A stretch of 29,028 bases of DNA from JABDPF01 sp036351575. GTDB taxonomy: Bacteria > Pseudomonadota > Gammaproteobacteria > Xanthomonadales > SZUA-36. Position 1 is the first letter of the stretch, and every line of letters begins with the position of its first letter. Positions 9,088 through 16,345 of the stretch are shown in pieces. The stretch spans positions 1-29,028 of the forward strand of contig JAZBPJ010000060.1 in the NCBI GenBank assembly GCA_036351575.1, read 5' to 3'. The position numbers and the translations under genes are program-made. Under the pieces are notes generated by a model, which was not told the origin of the DNA, ran no database searches, and was given only the letters and a program-made list of their open reading frames with translations.

Positions 9088-9995
9088 ACGCCCCGTCCCG
9101 GCCGAAACTGGCGCTGGTCTTCAACCCGAGCGCCGGGGCAGGGCGCTCGGCGCGGCTGCTCGGTGCACTGCTTGAGCGCCTGCAGCGATTTGCGGAAATT
9201 TCCCTGCACCGCACCACGGAACCCGGTGACGCCACGCGCTGGCTGGCCGCAGCCGACCTGGCGGAGTACAGCGGCGTGCTGGCCGCGGGCGGTGACGGTA
9301 CGCTGTTCGAGGTCGTCAATGGCCTGTTCGCGCAGCCCTCGGAACACAGGCCCGCCCTGGGCGTCATCCCGGTCGGCACCGGCAACGCGTTTTCACGGGA
9401 CCTGGGCCTGAAACCGGGTGACTGGCGATCGGCCATCGAACTCATTGAGAACGCCCGAACCCGGCGCTTCGACGTCGGCCGGGTGGAATGGGCCTCGGGT
9501 CAATTCCATTTCCTGAACATCGCCGGCGCCGGGCTGCCGGTCGACGTCATGCGCATCATGGCGCCGTACAAAAACCTCGGCCCGTCTTCGTACTCGCTGG
9601 TCACCCTGTGGAAAGCCCTGCAGATGCGGTGTTACCCGCTGCGGATCACGGTTGACGGAAGGGTGTTCGAGCGCGAGTGCCTGTTTGCCGAGGTGTCGAA
9701 TACGCGCTACACCGGCACTTCTTTCCTGATCGCGCCGGGAGCGAAACCGGACGACGGCCTGCTGGACGTGACGCTGGTCGGCCGGTTATCCAGGCCGCGC
9801 GTGCTGCGCCTGTTTCCCTCGGTCTTCAAGGGCCGTCACGTGGACTTTGCAGAAGTGGAAACGCTTCAGGGCAAGGAAATCCGGATCGAGTCGAGCAGTC
9901 CGCTCGACCTCGCGGCAGACGGTGAGCTGCAAGGCGTGACGCCCGCGACGATCGAGTGTCTTCCGCGGGCGCTGGAAGTTTTTGCCCCGGCCTGA
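9084..9995 (+). CDS. Diacylglycerol/sphingosine kinase-like lipid kinase (DAGK catalytic domain)
   Basis: This protein of about 303 residues has the DAGK/YegS fold. An N-terminal nucleotide-binding segment (LALVFNPSAGAGR) leads to the signature GGDGT at about residues 69-73 and then GVIPVGTGNAFSRDLGL. The C-terminal domain contains LAADGELQG, as in the YegS/DgkB group. It should phosphorylate a lipid such as diacylglycerol at the membrane surface. Two adjacent GTG codons could start it. GTG 9084 overlaps the DUF481 stop in a GTGA junction and is preferred; GTG 9081 adds one residue. The gene is convergent with fhs: only 5 bp separate the stops, within a CTGAG-CCG-CTCAG palindrome at 9992-10004. 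The exact lipid is not predictable. Confidence 0.88.
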   Translation: MNAPSRPKLALVFNPSAGAGRSARLLGALLERLQRFAEISLHRTTEPGDATRWLAAADLAEYSGVLAAGGDGTLFEVVNGLFAQPSEHRPALGVIPVGTGNAFSRDLGLKPGDWRSAIELIENARTRRFDVGRVEWASGQFHFLNIAGAGLPVDVMRIMAPYKNLGPSSYSLVTLWKALQMRCYPLRITVDGRVFERECLFAEVSNTRYTGTSFLIAPGAKPDDGLLDVTLVGRLSRPRVLRLFPSVFKGRHVDFAEVETLQGKEIRIESSSPLDLAADGELQGVTPATIECLPRALEVFAPA

Positions 9996-10000
9996 GCCGC

Positions 10001-11671
10001 TCAGCCCAGGCCCTCGACCGTGCCGTCCGGGTGAAAGCGCACGGACTCGGCCAGCGGTTTCCGCGGCAGACCGGGCATGCGCATGATTTCGCCGGTCAGC
10101 ACTACCAGGAAGCCGGAGCCTGAATTGATCTGGATGTTGCGCACGGTAACCTGGAAATCGCGCGGACGGCCGCGCAGCGCCGGATCGTCCGACAGCGAGC
10201 TGGGCGCCTTGGCGATGCATACCGGCAGCCTGTCGAGGCCCAGTTCCTCGATGCGCCTGAGATCGGCCTCGGCCTGCTTGGTGAAAGACACGTCCTCGGC
10301 TCCGTACATGGCCGTGCTGACCGCGCAGATTTTCTGCGGCACCGACATGCCCAGGTCGTAGAGCGGCCGGTAAGCGGTGGTCTCTTCCGTCGCCGCCATC
10401 ACTTCCCTGGCGAGTTCGATCGAGCCGGCGCCGCCTTCGCTGTAGTGGCGCGATTCGGCAAAACGCACGCCGTGATTCGCGGCCCGTTCCCGTACCAGCC
10501 GAATTTCGTCGCATGTATCATTGGCAAAGTGGTTCAGCGCCACCACGGGCCGCTTATTGAACAGCTTGACGCTCTCGATATGCTTGTCGAGGTTTTCCAG
10601 GCCGCGTTCGACCGCGTCCGGATTCGGGGTTTCGAGTTCGTCTTCACCGACCCCGCCATGAAGCTTCAGCGCCCGCACGGTCGTAACCAGCACCACCGCG
10701 TCGGGGTTGAGGCCGGCCGAGCGGCACTTGATGTCAAAGAACTTCTCGGCGCCGAGGTCGAAACCAAAGCCGGCCTCGGTAATGGCCCAGTCCGCGTAAT
10801 GCATCGCCATGCGGGTTGCGAACACGCTGTTGCAGCCGTGCGCGATGTTGGCGAACGGACCGCCGTGCATCAGGACCGGCGTGCCTTCCAGGGTCTGCAC
10901 CAGGTTGGGGTGCAGCGCGTCGCGCAGCAGCGCCATCAGCGCGTCGGTAATGTTCAGCGACGAGAGGTAAACCGCTTCGCCGTCGTAGGTGGCGCCGATC
11001 AGAATCCGGTCGAGCCGGCGCCGCAGGTCGTCCATGTTATTGGCCAGGCACAGGATGGCCATGATCTCGGATGCCGCGGTGATGTCGAAGCCGCCCTCGC
11101 GGGGAATGCCCTGGTAACGCCCGCCGAGACCCAGCACGATGTGCCTCAGGCTGCGGTCGTTCATGTCCATGACCCGCCGCCAGGCGACCATGCGCGGATC
11201 GATGTTCAGGCGGTTGCCCCAGTAAATGTGGTTATCCAGGGCCGCCGAAACCAGGTTGTTGGCGGTCGTGACCGCATGGAAATCGCCGGTGAAGTGCAGG
11301 TTGATGCGGTTGGCCGGCACGACCTGCGCGTAACCGCCTCCGGTCGCCCCGCCCTTGACCCCGAGGCAGGGTCCCAGCGACGGTTCCCGCAGCGCCACGC
11401 AGACCGATTCACCCAGCCGCGTAAAGGCCTGGCCGAGACCGATGGAGGTGGTGGTCTTGCCTTCACCGGCCCGGGTCGGCGTGGTTGCCGAGACCAGGAT
11501 CAGTTTGCCCGGTTTTTTACCGGCAATCGGCCGATCCATCGCGTCGATGTGAATTTTCGCGATTTCGTGACCGTAGGGAATGAGGTGCCGGGGATCGACG
11601 CCCAGCTGCGCGGCGATAGCGGTGATCGGCGCGCGTTCGGCGCGCGCCGCGATCTCGGTGTCGGACAGCAT
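10001..11671 (-). CDS. fhs: Formate-tetrahydrofolate ligase
   Basis: This 556-residue protein makes 10-formyl-THF from formate, THF and ATP in cytoplasmic one-carbon metabolism. The P-loop TPTRAGEGKTTTSIGLGQA lies at about residues 64-82. Other family blocks are visible: EPSLGPCLGVKGGATGGGY, FTGDFHAVTTANNL, HGGPFANIAHGCNS and EAGFGFDLGAEKF. The length is normal. A ribosome site AAGGA stands about 8 nt before the ATG. The gene is apparently transcribed alone, 32 bp downstream of the SYLF pair and in the same direction, so readthrough is possible. No other Wood-Ljungdahl or C1 genes are adjacent, which fits a general folate role rather than acetogenesis. Confidence 0.97.
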   Translation of the reverse strand: MLSDTEIAARAERAPITAIAAQLGVDPRHLIPYGHEIAKIHIDAMDRPIAGKKPGKLILVSATTPTRAGEGKTTTSIGLGQAFTRLGESVCVALREPSLGPCLGVKGGATGGGYAQVVPANRINLHFTGDFHAVTTANNLVSAALDNHIYWGNRLNIDPRMVAWRRVMDMNDRSLRHIVLGLGGRYQGIPREGGFDITAASEIMAILCLANNMDDLRRRLDRILIGATYDGEAVYLSSLNITDALMALLRDALHPNLVQTLEGTPVLMHGGPFANIAHGCNSVFATRMAMHYADWAITEAGFGFDLGAEKFFDIKCRSAGLNPDAVVLVTTVRALKLHGGVGEDELETPNPDAVERGLENLDKHIESVKLFNKRPVVALNHFANDTCDEIRLVRERAANHGVRFAESRHYSEGGAGSIELAREVMAATEETTAYRPLYDLGMSVPQKICAVSTAMYGAEDVSFTKQAEADLRRIEELGLDRLPVCIAKAPSSLSDDPALRGRPRDFQVTVRNIQINSGSGFLVVLTGEIMRMPGLPRKPLAESVRFHPDGTVEGLG

Positions 11672-11703
11672 GGCAGTGTCCTTTGTCGGTTGATTTTTTC
11701 GCG

Positions 11704-12243
11704 CTAGGGCTTGGGCTCGAAGGTGAATTTCTGGCCGCCCACCGAGCCTTCGAGCATCAGCCCGCCACCGGCGTGGGTGAAGATGGCCACACCATCGTCG
11801 TAGCTGGCGTCCGCCGAGGCGCCCAGGGTGACAGCGACCGCCGAAGCCTGTGCGCCGAATTCAAAATTACCGCGCTTGAAGTGGTTCAGGGCGGTGATGT
11901 CGCGAAAGAATATGAACTGCGCATACTTCTGGGCGCCGATCTGGAAGCCGACCGTGGCCTGCGACATGCTGGTGAGCCCCACGACCCGGTCGTTGGCGAT
12001 GACCAGGCCGCGCCCAAAGGCGCCACCGACCACCAGGCCGCCTTTGCCGATGCCCGGAAACACCGCGTAACCCGCCGCGTTCTCGAAATAGGTCTCGATG
12101 CCGGGGTCGGCCTGCTTGATGTTCAATATCGCCCGCGCAGCGTCCAGTTCCAGCGCGTTGTTGGGGTCGGGCTGAAACGCCGCGGCCGGTGAGGCGGCCG
12201 CAGCGATCACGAGAACGAACAGTAGATGGGTCAGTTTCCGCAT
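11704..12243 (-). CDS. Secreted SYLF/YSC84-domain protein, second copy of a tandem pair
   Basis: From the ATG at 12243 this is 179 residues, with a signal peptide (MRKLTHLLFVLVIAAAASPAAA) then a single SYLF (YSC84/Las17-binding-like) domain. Hallmarks are YAVFPGIGKGGLVVGGAFGRG, a QIGAQKYAQFIFF strand, and the C-terminal GVAIFTHAGGGLMLEGSVGG. Bacterial members are exported; some eukaryotic SYLF domains bind phosphoinositides, so lipid binding is possible but not shown. The upstream extension to 12294 merely reads through the neighbouring gene. The gene lies 16 nt after its paralog at 12260-12796 and is probably co-transcribed. A poorly spaced AAGGA overlaps the intergenic junction. Confidence 0.85.
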   Translation of the reverse strand: MRKLTHLLFVLVIAAAASPAAAFQPDPNNALELDAARAILNIKQADPGIETYFENAAGYAVFPGIGKGGLVVGGAFGRGLVIANDRVVGLTSMSQATVGFQIGAQKYAQFIFFRDITALNHFKRGNFEFGAQASAVAVTLGASADASYDDGVAIFTHAGGGLMLEGSVGGQKFTFEPKP

Positions 12244-12259
12244 GTCTTCGGGTATTCCT

Positions 12260-12796
12260 TTACTTGATGTCTTTGTACTTGAACTTCTGGCCACCGATGG
12301 TCGCTTCGTACATCAGGCCGCCGCCCACGTGCGTGAAGACGGCCACGCCCTTGTCGTAGTTCGCGTCGGCCGAGGCGCCCAGGGTGACCGCCACCGCGGA
12401 GGCCTGTGCGCCGAATTCAAAGTTGCCGCGCCGAAAGCTGTCCAGTGCGGTCTGGTCCCTGAAGAAAATGAACTGGGAGTAAACCTGTCCGCCCAGCTGG
12501 AAACCCACCGTGACCTGGCTCAGCGAGGTCTTGCCGATCACCTGCTCGTTCTGGATAACGAGGCCTTTGCCATGCGCTCCGCCGACTCCGATGCCGCCTT
12601 TTCCGACGTTGGGAAAGACCGCGTAAGCGGCTGAATTTTCAAAGAACTGGGCAATGCTGGGGTCGGCGTCTTTGACATCGATAATGGCCTTGGCGACCGA
12701 GAGCTGCAGCTTGTCGCTGGAATCCGGTTCAAAGGCGGAAGCACTGGCCGAGACCAGCAGGATGGCGAGGGCGGTAATACGTAAAATGGCTTTCAT
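12260..12796 (-). CDS. Secreted SYLF/YSC84-domain protein, first copy of a tandem pair
   Basis: This 178-residue paralog of the downstream gene has a signal peptide (MKAILRITALAILLVSASASA) and the same domain blocks: YAVFPNVGKGGIGVGGAHGKG, a QLGGQVYSQFIFF strand and GVAVFTHVGGGLMYEA. The two copies share near-identical DNA around the ASAVAVTLGASADA segment, which shows a fairly recent tandem duplication. A GGAG ribosome site precedes the ATG at 12796. It is first in the two-gene unit. The predicted location is periplasmic; the function is unknown beyond possible lipid or membrane association. Confidence 0.86.
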   Translation of the reverse strand: MKAILRITALAILLVSASASAFEPDSSDKLQLSVAKAIIDVKDADPSIAQFFENSAAYAVFPNVGKGGIGVGGAHGKGLVIQNEQVIGKTSLSQVTVGFQLGGQVYSQFIFFRDQTALDSFRRGNFEFGAQASAVAVTLGASADANYDKGVAVFTHVGGGLMYEATIGGQKFKYKDIK

Positions 12797-12840
12797 TCCA
12801 ACAGCTCCTTCGAGACGAGTTCAATACACCAGTAGAGCAT

Positions 12841-12877
12841 AAAAAAAAGGCCAAAGCCACAACCGGCTCCGGCTGTT
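12841..12877 (-). terminator. Probable rho-independent terminator after the small membrane gene
   Basis: On the minus strand, just after the stop at 12879, an imperfect hairpin (ACAGCCGG paired with CCGGTTGT, one G-U pair) and a short GGC/GCC stem are followed by eight T residues at 12848-12841. This would stop the small membrane gene before the SYLF pair. The stem is modest, so confidence is moderate. Confidence 0.5.
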
Positions 12878-12878
12878 C

Positions 12879-13133
12879 TCAGCGACTTTTCAGCGCCCTG
12901 GAAAGGCACTCGTCGTGAGACAGGGGCAGGCGCACCTCGGTCTGGCGGTGGTAGCAGACGCAGGCGCCCGTGTCGGCGTTGACGATCCGGCAAATCCTGT
13001 CGGATTCGGGAATGCGGCTGAGATCGGTTTCGCTGGAGTCGCCCTCGTTGAATTTCTGCCACGACCACCGCACCACAAGGACGACCAGCAGTAAAATGAC
13101 GAGGTTCTTGATCAATGTCATCAGCTTGTTCAT
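12879..13133 (-). CDS. Small bitopic membrane protein with four C-terminal cysteines, unknown function
   Basis: The start at 13133 gives 84 residues: a short N-terminal tail, one transmembrane helix (about residues 5-22, LIKNLVILLLVVLVVRW), an acidic linker, and a C-terminal region with four cysteines (RICRIVNADTGACVCYHR and a later DEC). The C-x9-C-x-C pattern plus a distal Cys suggests disulfides, if periplasmic, or metal binding. No family is recognised. An in-frame extension to 13265 exists but lacks protein-like sequence. The gene is monocistronic, divergent from tal and followed by a T-rich terminator. The clean hydrophobic helix and bounded transcription support a real gene. Confidence 0.6.
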   Translation of the reverse strand: MNKLMTLIKNLVILLLVVLVVRWSWQKFNEGDSSETDLSRIPESDRICRIVNADTGACVCYHRQTEVRLPLSHDECLSRALKSR

Positions 13134-13244
13134 GTTGATACGCGGTTCTTGTTTTTGACCTATACCTATAGAATAGCAGCGAAATACGTTTTCAATATGA
13201 ACCCGGCCAGTCAGCCGTGAACAAAATAATGCAGTGAGGATACG

Positions 13245-14195
13245 ATGAAGAGCAAGCTTGACCAACTCCGCGAAATGACCAAGGTCGTTGCCGATACCGG
13301 CGATATCGAGGCCATGCGCCGATTCAAACCGCAGGACGCGACCACCAATCCTTCATTGCTGTACAAGGCCTCCAGTTTGCCCGGTTACGACCGCAAGCTG
13401 GGCAAGGCAAAGGCCTGGGCGGAGCAGCGCGGCGGCTCCGGCGCCGAACTGCTGGCGAACTGCTGTGATCGTTTCGCGGTCGACGTCGGCAGCGAGATCC
13501 TCACGTTGATCCCGGGACGGGTCTCGACCGAGGTGGACGCCCGCCTGTCGTTCGACTCCGGGGCCACCATCGAGCGCGCCCGCAAGCTGATCGGCATGTA
13601 CGAGGAGCGGGGCGTCGCGCGGGACCGCATCCTGATCAAGATCGCTTCGACCTGGGAAGGCATCCGCGCCGGTGAACAGCTCGAAAAAGAGGGCATCAAC
13701 TGCAACCTCACCCTGCTGTTCGGCTTCGGCCAGGCCGCGGCCTGCGCGGACGCCGGGGTGTACCTGATTTCACCCTTCGTCGGCCGCATATTCGACTGGT
13801 ACAAGGCCAATACCGATATCGTGATCGAACGGCCCGAGGACGACCCCGGCGTGCAGTCGGTGCGCCGTATCTACAACTATTACAAGCACCACGGTTACGA
13901 GACCATCGTGATGGGCGCCAGTTTCCGCAACGCCGGCCAGATCGAGGCGCTGTCGGGCTGCGACCGGCTTACGATCAGCCCCGGGCTGATGGAAGAGCTT
14001 AGTGAAGACACCGCCGAGTTGCCGCGTCGCCTGTCCCCTGAGGCCGCCAGCAGTGACGATGCAAAAGAGCCGCCCACCGAGGCCGTGTTCCGTTACGACC
14101 TGAACGCCGATGCGATGGCTACCGACAAGCTGGCCAGCGGTATCCGGGGATTCGTGGCTGACCAGGAGCGCCTCGAGGCGCTGATCACGGGCTGA
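13245..14195 (+). CDS. tal: Transaldolase (TalB type)
   Basis: This 316-residue transaldolase moves a dihydroxyacetone unit between sedoheptulose-7-phosphate and glyceraldehyde-3-phosphate in the non-oxidative pentose phosphate pathway. The Schiff-base lysine is Lys132 in LIKIASTWEGIRA. Other family blocks are DATTNPSLLYKA near the N-terminus, GRVSTEVDARLSFD and TIVMGASFRNAGQI. The length is typical of the E. coli TalB class. A GAGG ribosome site precedes the ATG at 13245. A strong terminator lies right after the stop, so it is probably a single-gene transcript. The region between this gene and the divergent membrane gene (13134-13244) is AT-rich and promoter-like, without a clear pair of boxes. 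Confidence 0.97.
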   Translation: MKSKLDQLREMTKVVADTGDIEAMRRFKPQDATTNPSLLYKASSLPGYDRKLGKAKAWAEQRGGSGAELLANCCDRFAVDVGSEILTLIPGRVSTEVDARLSFDSGATIERARKLIGMYEERGVARDRILIKIASTWEGIRAGEQLEKEGINCNLTLLFGFGQAAACADAGVYLISPFVGRIFDWYKANTDIVIERPEDDPGVQSVRRIYNYYKHHGYETIVMGASFRNAGQIEALSGCDRLTISPGLMEELSEDTAELPRRLSPEAASSDDAKEPPTEAVFRYDLNADAMATDKLASGIRGFVADQERLEALITG

Positions 14196-14215
14196 AGCAT
14201 TTAAAGTCATCACAA

Positions 14216-14247
14216 AAAAGGCCCCGCGATTTCTCGCGGGGCCTTTT
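14216..14247. terminator. Strong bidirectional intrinsic terminator between tal and tRNA-Asn
   Basis: A perfect 14-bp stem runs from AAAAGGCCCCGCGA (14216-14229) to its complement at 14234-14247, with a TTTC loop. The stem ends in TTTT on both strands, so it can terminate tal on the plus strand and the tRNA on the minus strand. It sits 6 bp from the tRNA 3' end. Confidence 0.92.
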
Positions 14248-14253
14248 CCTGTT

Positions 14254-14330
14254 TGGCTCCCCAGCACGGACTCGAACCGCGGACCTAGTGATTAACAGTC
14301 ACCCGCTCTAACCAGCTGAGCTACTGGGGA
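14254..14330 (-). tRNA. tRNA-Asn (anticodon GTT)
   Basis: The minus strand folds as a 77-nt tRNA with encoded CCA. The acceptor stem TCCCCAG pairs with CTGGGGA. The D-arm AGCTCAGCTGGTTAGAGC, anticodon loop CTGTTAA (GTT, reading asparagine codons) and T-arm GGTTCGAGTC are all standard. The discriminator base is G, as in bacterial tRNA-Asn. No attachment-site duplication or integrase is seen next to it. Confidence 0.97.
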
Positions 14331-14347
14331 TTTGTTCAAGGCGCGGT

Positions 14348-14376
14348 ATTTTCCGCGCTTTGCGCGGGCGAGTCAA
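14348..14376 (-). promoter_or_regulatory. Promoter of tRNA-Asn
   Basis: On the minus strand TTGACT (14376-14371) and GAAAAT (14353-14348) are separated by exactly 17 bp, a good sigma-70 pair. A GC-rich stretch (ACCGCGCC) follows the -10, as in stringently controlled stable-RNA promoters. The spacer and adjoining base contain a perfect inverted repeat CCGCGC-TTT-GCGCGG (14353-14367). Transcription would begin a few bases upstream of the mature tRNA end at 14330. Confidence 0.6.
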
Positions 14377-14444
14377 GATATTCAACGCGCGCGCTTGGAA
14401 AAAATTCGCGAGCGTTTAATTCGACCCGGGGTTGCCGCGTCAGT

Positions 14445-14984
14445 TCAGCCGGGGCAAAGCGTTTCGTCCACGTTCGGATGGTCGTCGCGGCGAATACGCC
14501 CGATATTGGAAATAACCAGCTTTCGAGCCCTGGCAGGCCCGCCGCGGCCGCAAAGGCTGATGCTGGCGTTGCTGCCGGGCGTGCTGCCGTCGGGCAAAAA
14601 CCGCAGCGCGGCCCGGCTTGCCGGCGCAAAAATCGCGATGGCTTCGGGCGGGCTGCCGCGGCGCCGCAGCGGTTCGCCGCTGTCGTGTACCCGGTCGCCA
14701 TCGTAGTCCTCGAAAACGATCCAGCCCAAGCTCCAGTCGTTGCTTCCGCTGCAGCCGTCGTCCGGAGATCCGGGGCAGGCAACCACCGCCACGCCCTGGA
14801 AAACGGCCTGGCTGCGGGCCGCCAGCAGGTCGCCGTGCAGCCCGGTGACCGCCGCCCGCATGCGCTGGCGGTTGATGAAGGTTTCGTAAGCGGGTATCGC
14901 GAGCCCCAGCAGTACCGCCGCGACGGCAAGCGTTACCATCAATTCGAGCACGGTGACCCCGGTTCCATGGCCGTGAATGTCCAT
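14445..14984 (-). CDS. GspH/FimT-family pseudopilin with type IV prepilin signal
   Basis: This 179-residue product starts with a short leader and the prepilin peptidase motif: Gly then VTVLELMVTLAVAAVLLGLA, with the conserved Glu at +5 of the mature protein. The hydrophobic N-terminal helix is followed by a GspH/FimT-like globular domain (NRQRMRAAVTGLHGDLLAARSQAV, a WIVFEDYDGDRVHD segment and a C-terminal RLR-type strand). It would be a minor pilin or pseudopilin assembled by a type IV pilus or type II secretion machine encoded elsewhere. It stands alone here, with no fimU/pilVWXE or gsp partners. Two cysteine pairs could form disulfides. The exact class (FimT versus FimU/GspH) is uncertain. 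Confidence 0.85.
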   Translation of the reverse strand: MDIHGHGTGVTVLELMVTLAVAAVLLGLAIPAYETFINRQRMRAAVTGLHGDLLAARSQAVFQGVAVVACPGSPDDGCSGSNDWSLGWIVFEDYDGDRVHDSGEPLRRRGSPPEAIAIFAPASRAALRFLPDGSTPGSNASISLCGRGGPARARKLVISNIGRIRRDDHPNVDETLCPG

Positions 14985-15065
14985 GCCTTATCGTCGCGCC
15001 GGACGCGAAGCCAAAAAACAGGCAAACCGCTTGAACGGTCGTAGGAAAACGCCGCGTAACGGCGT

Positions 15066-16250
15066 TCAGGACATGGCGGCCTCGAGCCGGCCGACCGCCT
15101 TTTCCAGGTAGTCCATGCCGGCCGCGAAGGACAGGCGCAGGTGCCCCGGGGCACCGAAAGCCGCGCCGGGGACGGTGGCCACGCCGGCCTCGTCGAGGAA
15201 CCAGGTGGCCAGTTCCGTGTCATCCCGGATCTCGTCGTGCCCGTCAATGAACTCCTGGAACGAAGGAAACGCGTAGAACGCCCCGTCGCAAGGCTCGCAG
15301 GTCACGCCGGGCAGGGCGTTCAGGGCTTCGTACATGAACTCGTAGCGTCGCTGAAAAGCCTTGCGCATTTCCTCCACGCAGTCTTGCGGACCATCGAGCG
15401 CCGCCACCGCGGCTGCCTGCGAGACGGAACCGGGGCAGGACGTGCTCTGGCTTTGAACCTTGCGAATCGCGGAGGCCATTTCCGGCGGTGCGGCCAGGTA
15501 GCCGATCCGCCAACCCGTCATGGCGTAGCCCTTGGATACCCCGTTGACCACTACCGTGCGGTTCTGCAGTTCAGGGCAGCCATTGAGAAAGCTGCGGTAG
15601 GCAGTCTCGCCCCAGTAGATGAACTCGTAGATGTCGTCACAGGCGACCAGGACTTTCGGGTGTTCGGCGAGCACCTCACCGATGGCCCGGTATTCATCTT
15701 CACTGTAAACCGTGCCGGTCGGGTTGCACGGTGAGTTCAGGATCACCATGCGAGTATCTTCGTTCAGGCTGTTCTGCAGTTGCCGGGCCGTGATCTTGAA
15801 GCCGTTTGCCGCTGTCGTCGCCAGGATCACCGGGCGCCCGCCGGCCAGCTTGACCATGTCGGGGTAGGAGACCCAGTATGGCGCCGGTACGATCACCTCG
15901 TCGCCTTCGTCGAGCGCGGCGACCATCAGGTTGTAAAGGCTGTGCTTGGCGCCGTTGGAAGCGACGATCTGCTCCGGGGTAAACGTCAGCGCATTGTCGC
16001 GGCGGAATTTTTCGATAATGGCCGCCTTCAGTTCGGGGGTGCCGTCGGTCGCGGTGTAGCGGGTCTGGCCTTTTCGAATGGCCTCGATGGCGGCGTCACG
16101 TATATGCTTCGGTGTGTCGAAGTCGGGTTCGCCCGCGCTCAGTGACAGGATGTCCTTGCCCTGAGCCCTGAGCGCCATGGCTTTTTCCGTGACCGCGATC
16201 GTCGCCGACGGCATGATGCGATCAAGCCTGGAAGACGTTTTAATCGTCAT
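15066..16250 (-). CDS. aspC: Pyridoxal-phosphate aspartate aminotransferase (class I, Ib-type)
   Basis: This 394-residue fold-type I aminotransferase should interconvert aspartate plus 2-oxoglutarate with oxaloacetate plus glutamate. The PLP Schiff-base lysine is Lys240 in NGVSKGYAMTGWRIGY. Other marks are LSLSAGEPDFDTP near the N-terminus, TRYTATDGTPELK, LNSPCNPTGT and ACDDIYEFIYWG. These resemble the Ib aspartate/prephenate aminotransferase subgroup of alpha-proteobacteria and thermophiles rather than the E. coli AspC subgroup, so the symbol is approximate and prephenate activity is possible. It is divergent from uvrB with 95 bp between the starts. The pseudopilin gene follows 81 bp downstream on the same strand. 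Confidence 0.92.
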   Translation of the reverse strand: MTIKTSSRLDRIMPSATIAVTEKAMALRAQGKDILSLSAGEPDFDTPKHIRDAAIEAIRKGQTRYTATDGTPELKAAIIEKFRRDNALTFTPEQIVASNGAKHSLYNLMVAALDEGDEVIVPAPYWVSYPDMVKLAGGRPVILATTAANGFKITARQLQNSLNEDTRMVILNSPCNPTGTVYSEDEYRAIGEVLAEHPKVLVACDDIYEFIYWGETAYRSFLNGCPELQNRTVVVNGVSKGYAMTGWRIGYLAAPPEMASAIRKVQSQSTSCPGSVSQAAAVAALDGPQDCVEEMRKAFQRRYEFMYEALNALPGVTCEPCDGAFYAFPSFQEFIDGHDEIRDDTELATWFLDEAGVATVPGAAFGAPGHLRLSFAAGMDYLEKAVGRLEAAMS

Positions 16251-16292
16251 GCTGTTCTCTCCCTTCCAAGCGCCCCACGCTTTCGAGGCGCT

Positions 16293-16298
16293 TATAAT
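16293..16298 (+). promoter_or_regulatory. Probable -10 box of uvrB
   Basis: A perfect TATAAT stands in the aspC/uvrB divergent gap, 47 bp before the preferred uvrB ATG. No convincing -35 lies 16-18 bp upstream. No LexA-type CTGT-N8-ACAG operator is visible anywhere in the gap. Confidence 0.45.
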
Positions 16299-16345
16299 AG
16301 CAAATTGCCCGCGATGTCAGAGTGTCCTTTTACCGAGCTGGTCGA

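Noticed and set aside
10001..11671. Formate-THF ligase as evidence of acetogenesis or a Wood-Ljungdahl pathway linked to the hydrogenase
   Set aside because: No other pathway genes are nearby, and fhs is widespread in ordinary folate metabolism.
10445..11707. 420-codon plus-strand open frame opposite fhs
   Set aside because: It is a shadow of fhs; fhs has all its catalytic motifs on the minus strand, and this frame resembles no protein family.
14216..14330. tRNA-Asn as a phage or island attachment site
   Set aside because: No integrase, no direct repeat of the tRNA 3' end and no composition break were seen on either side.
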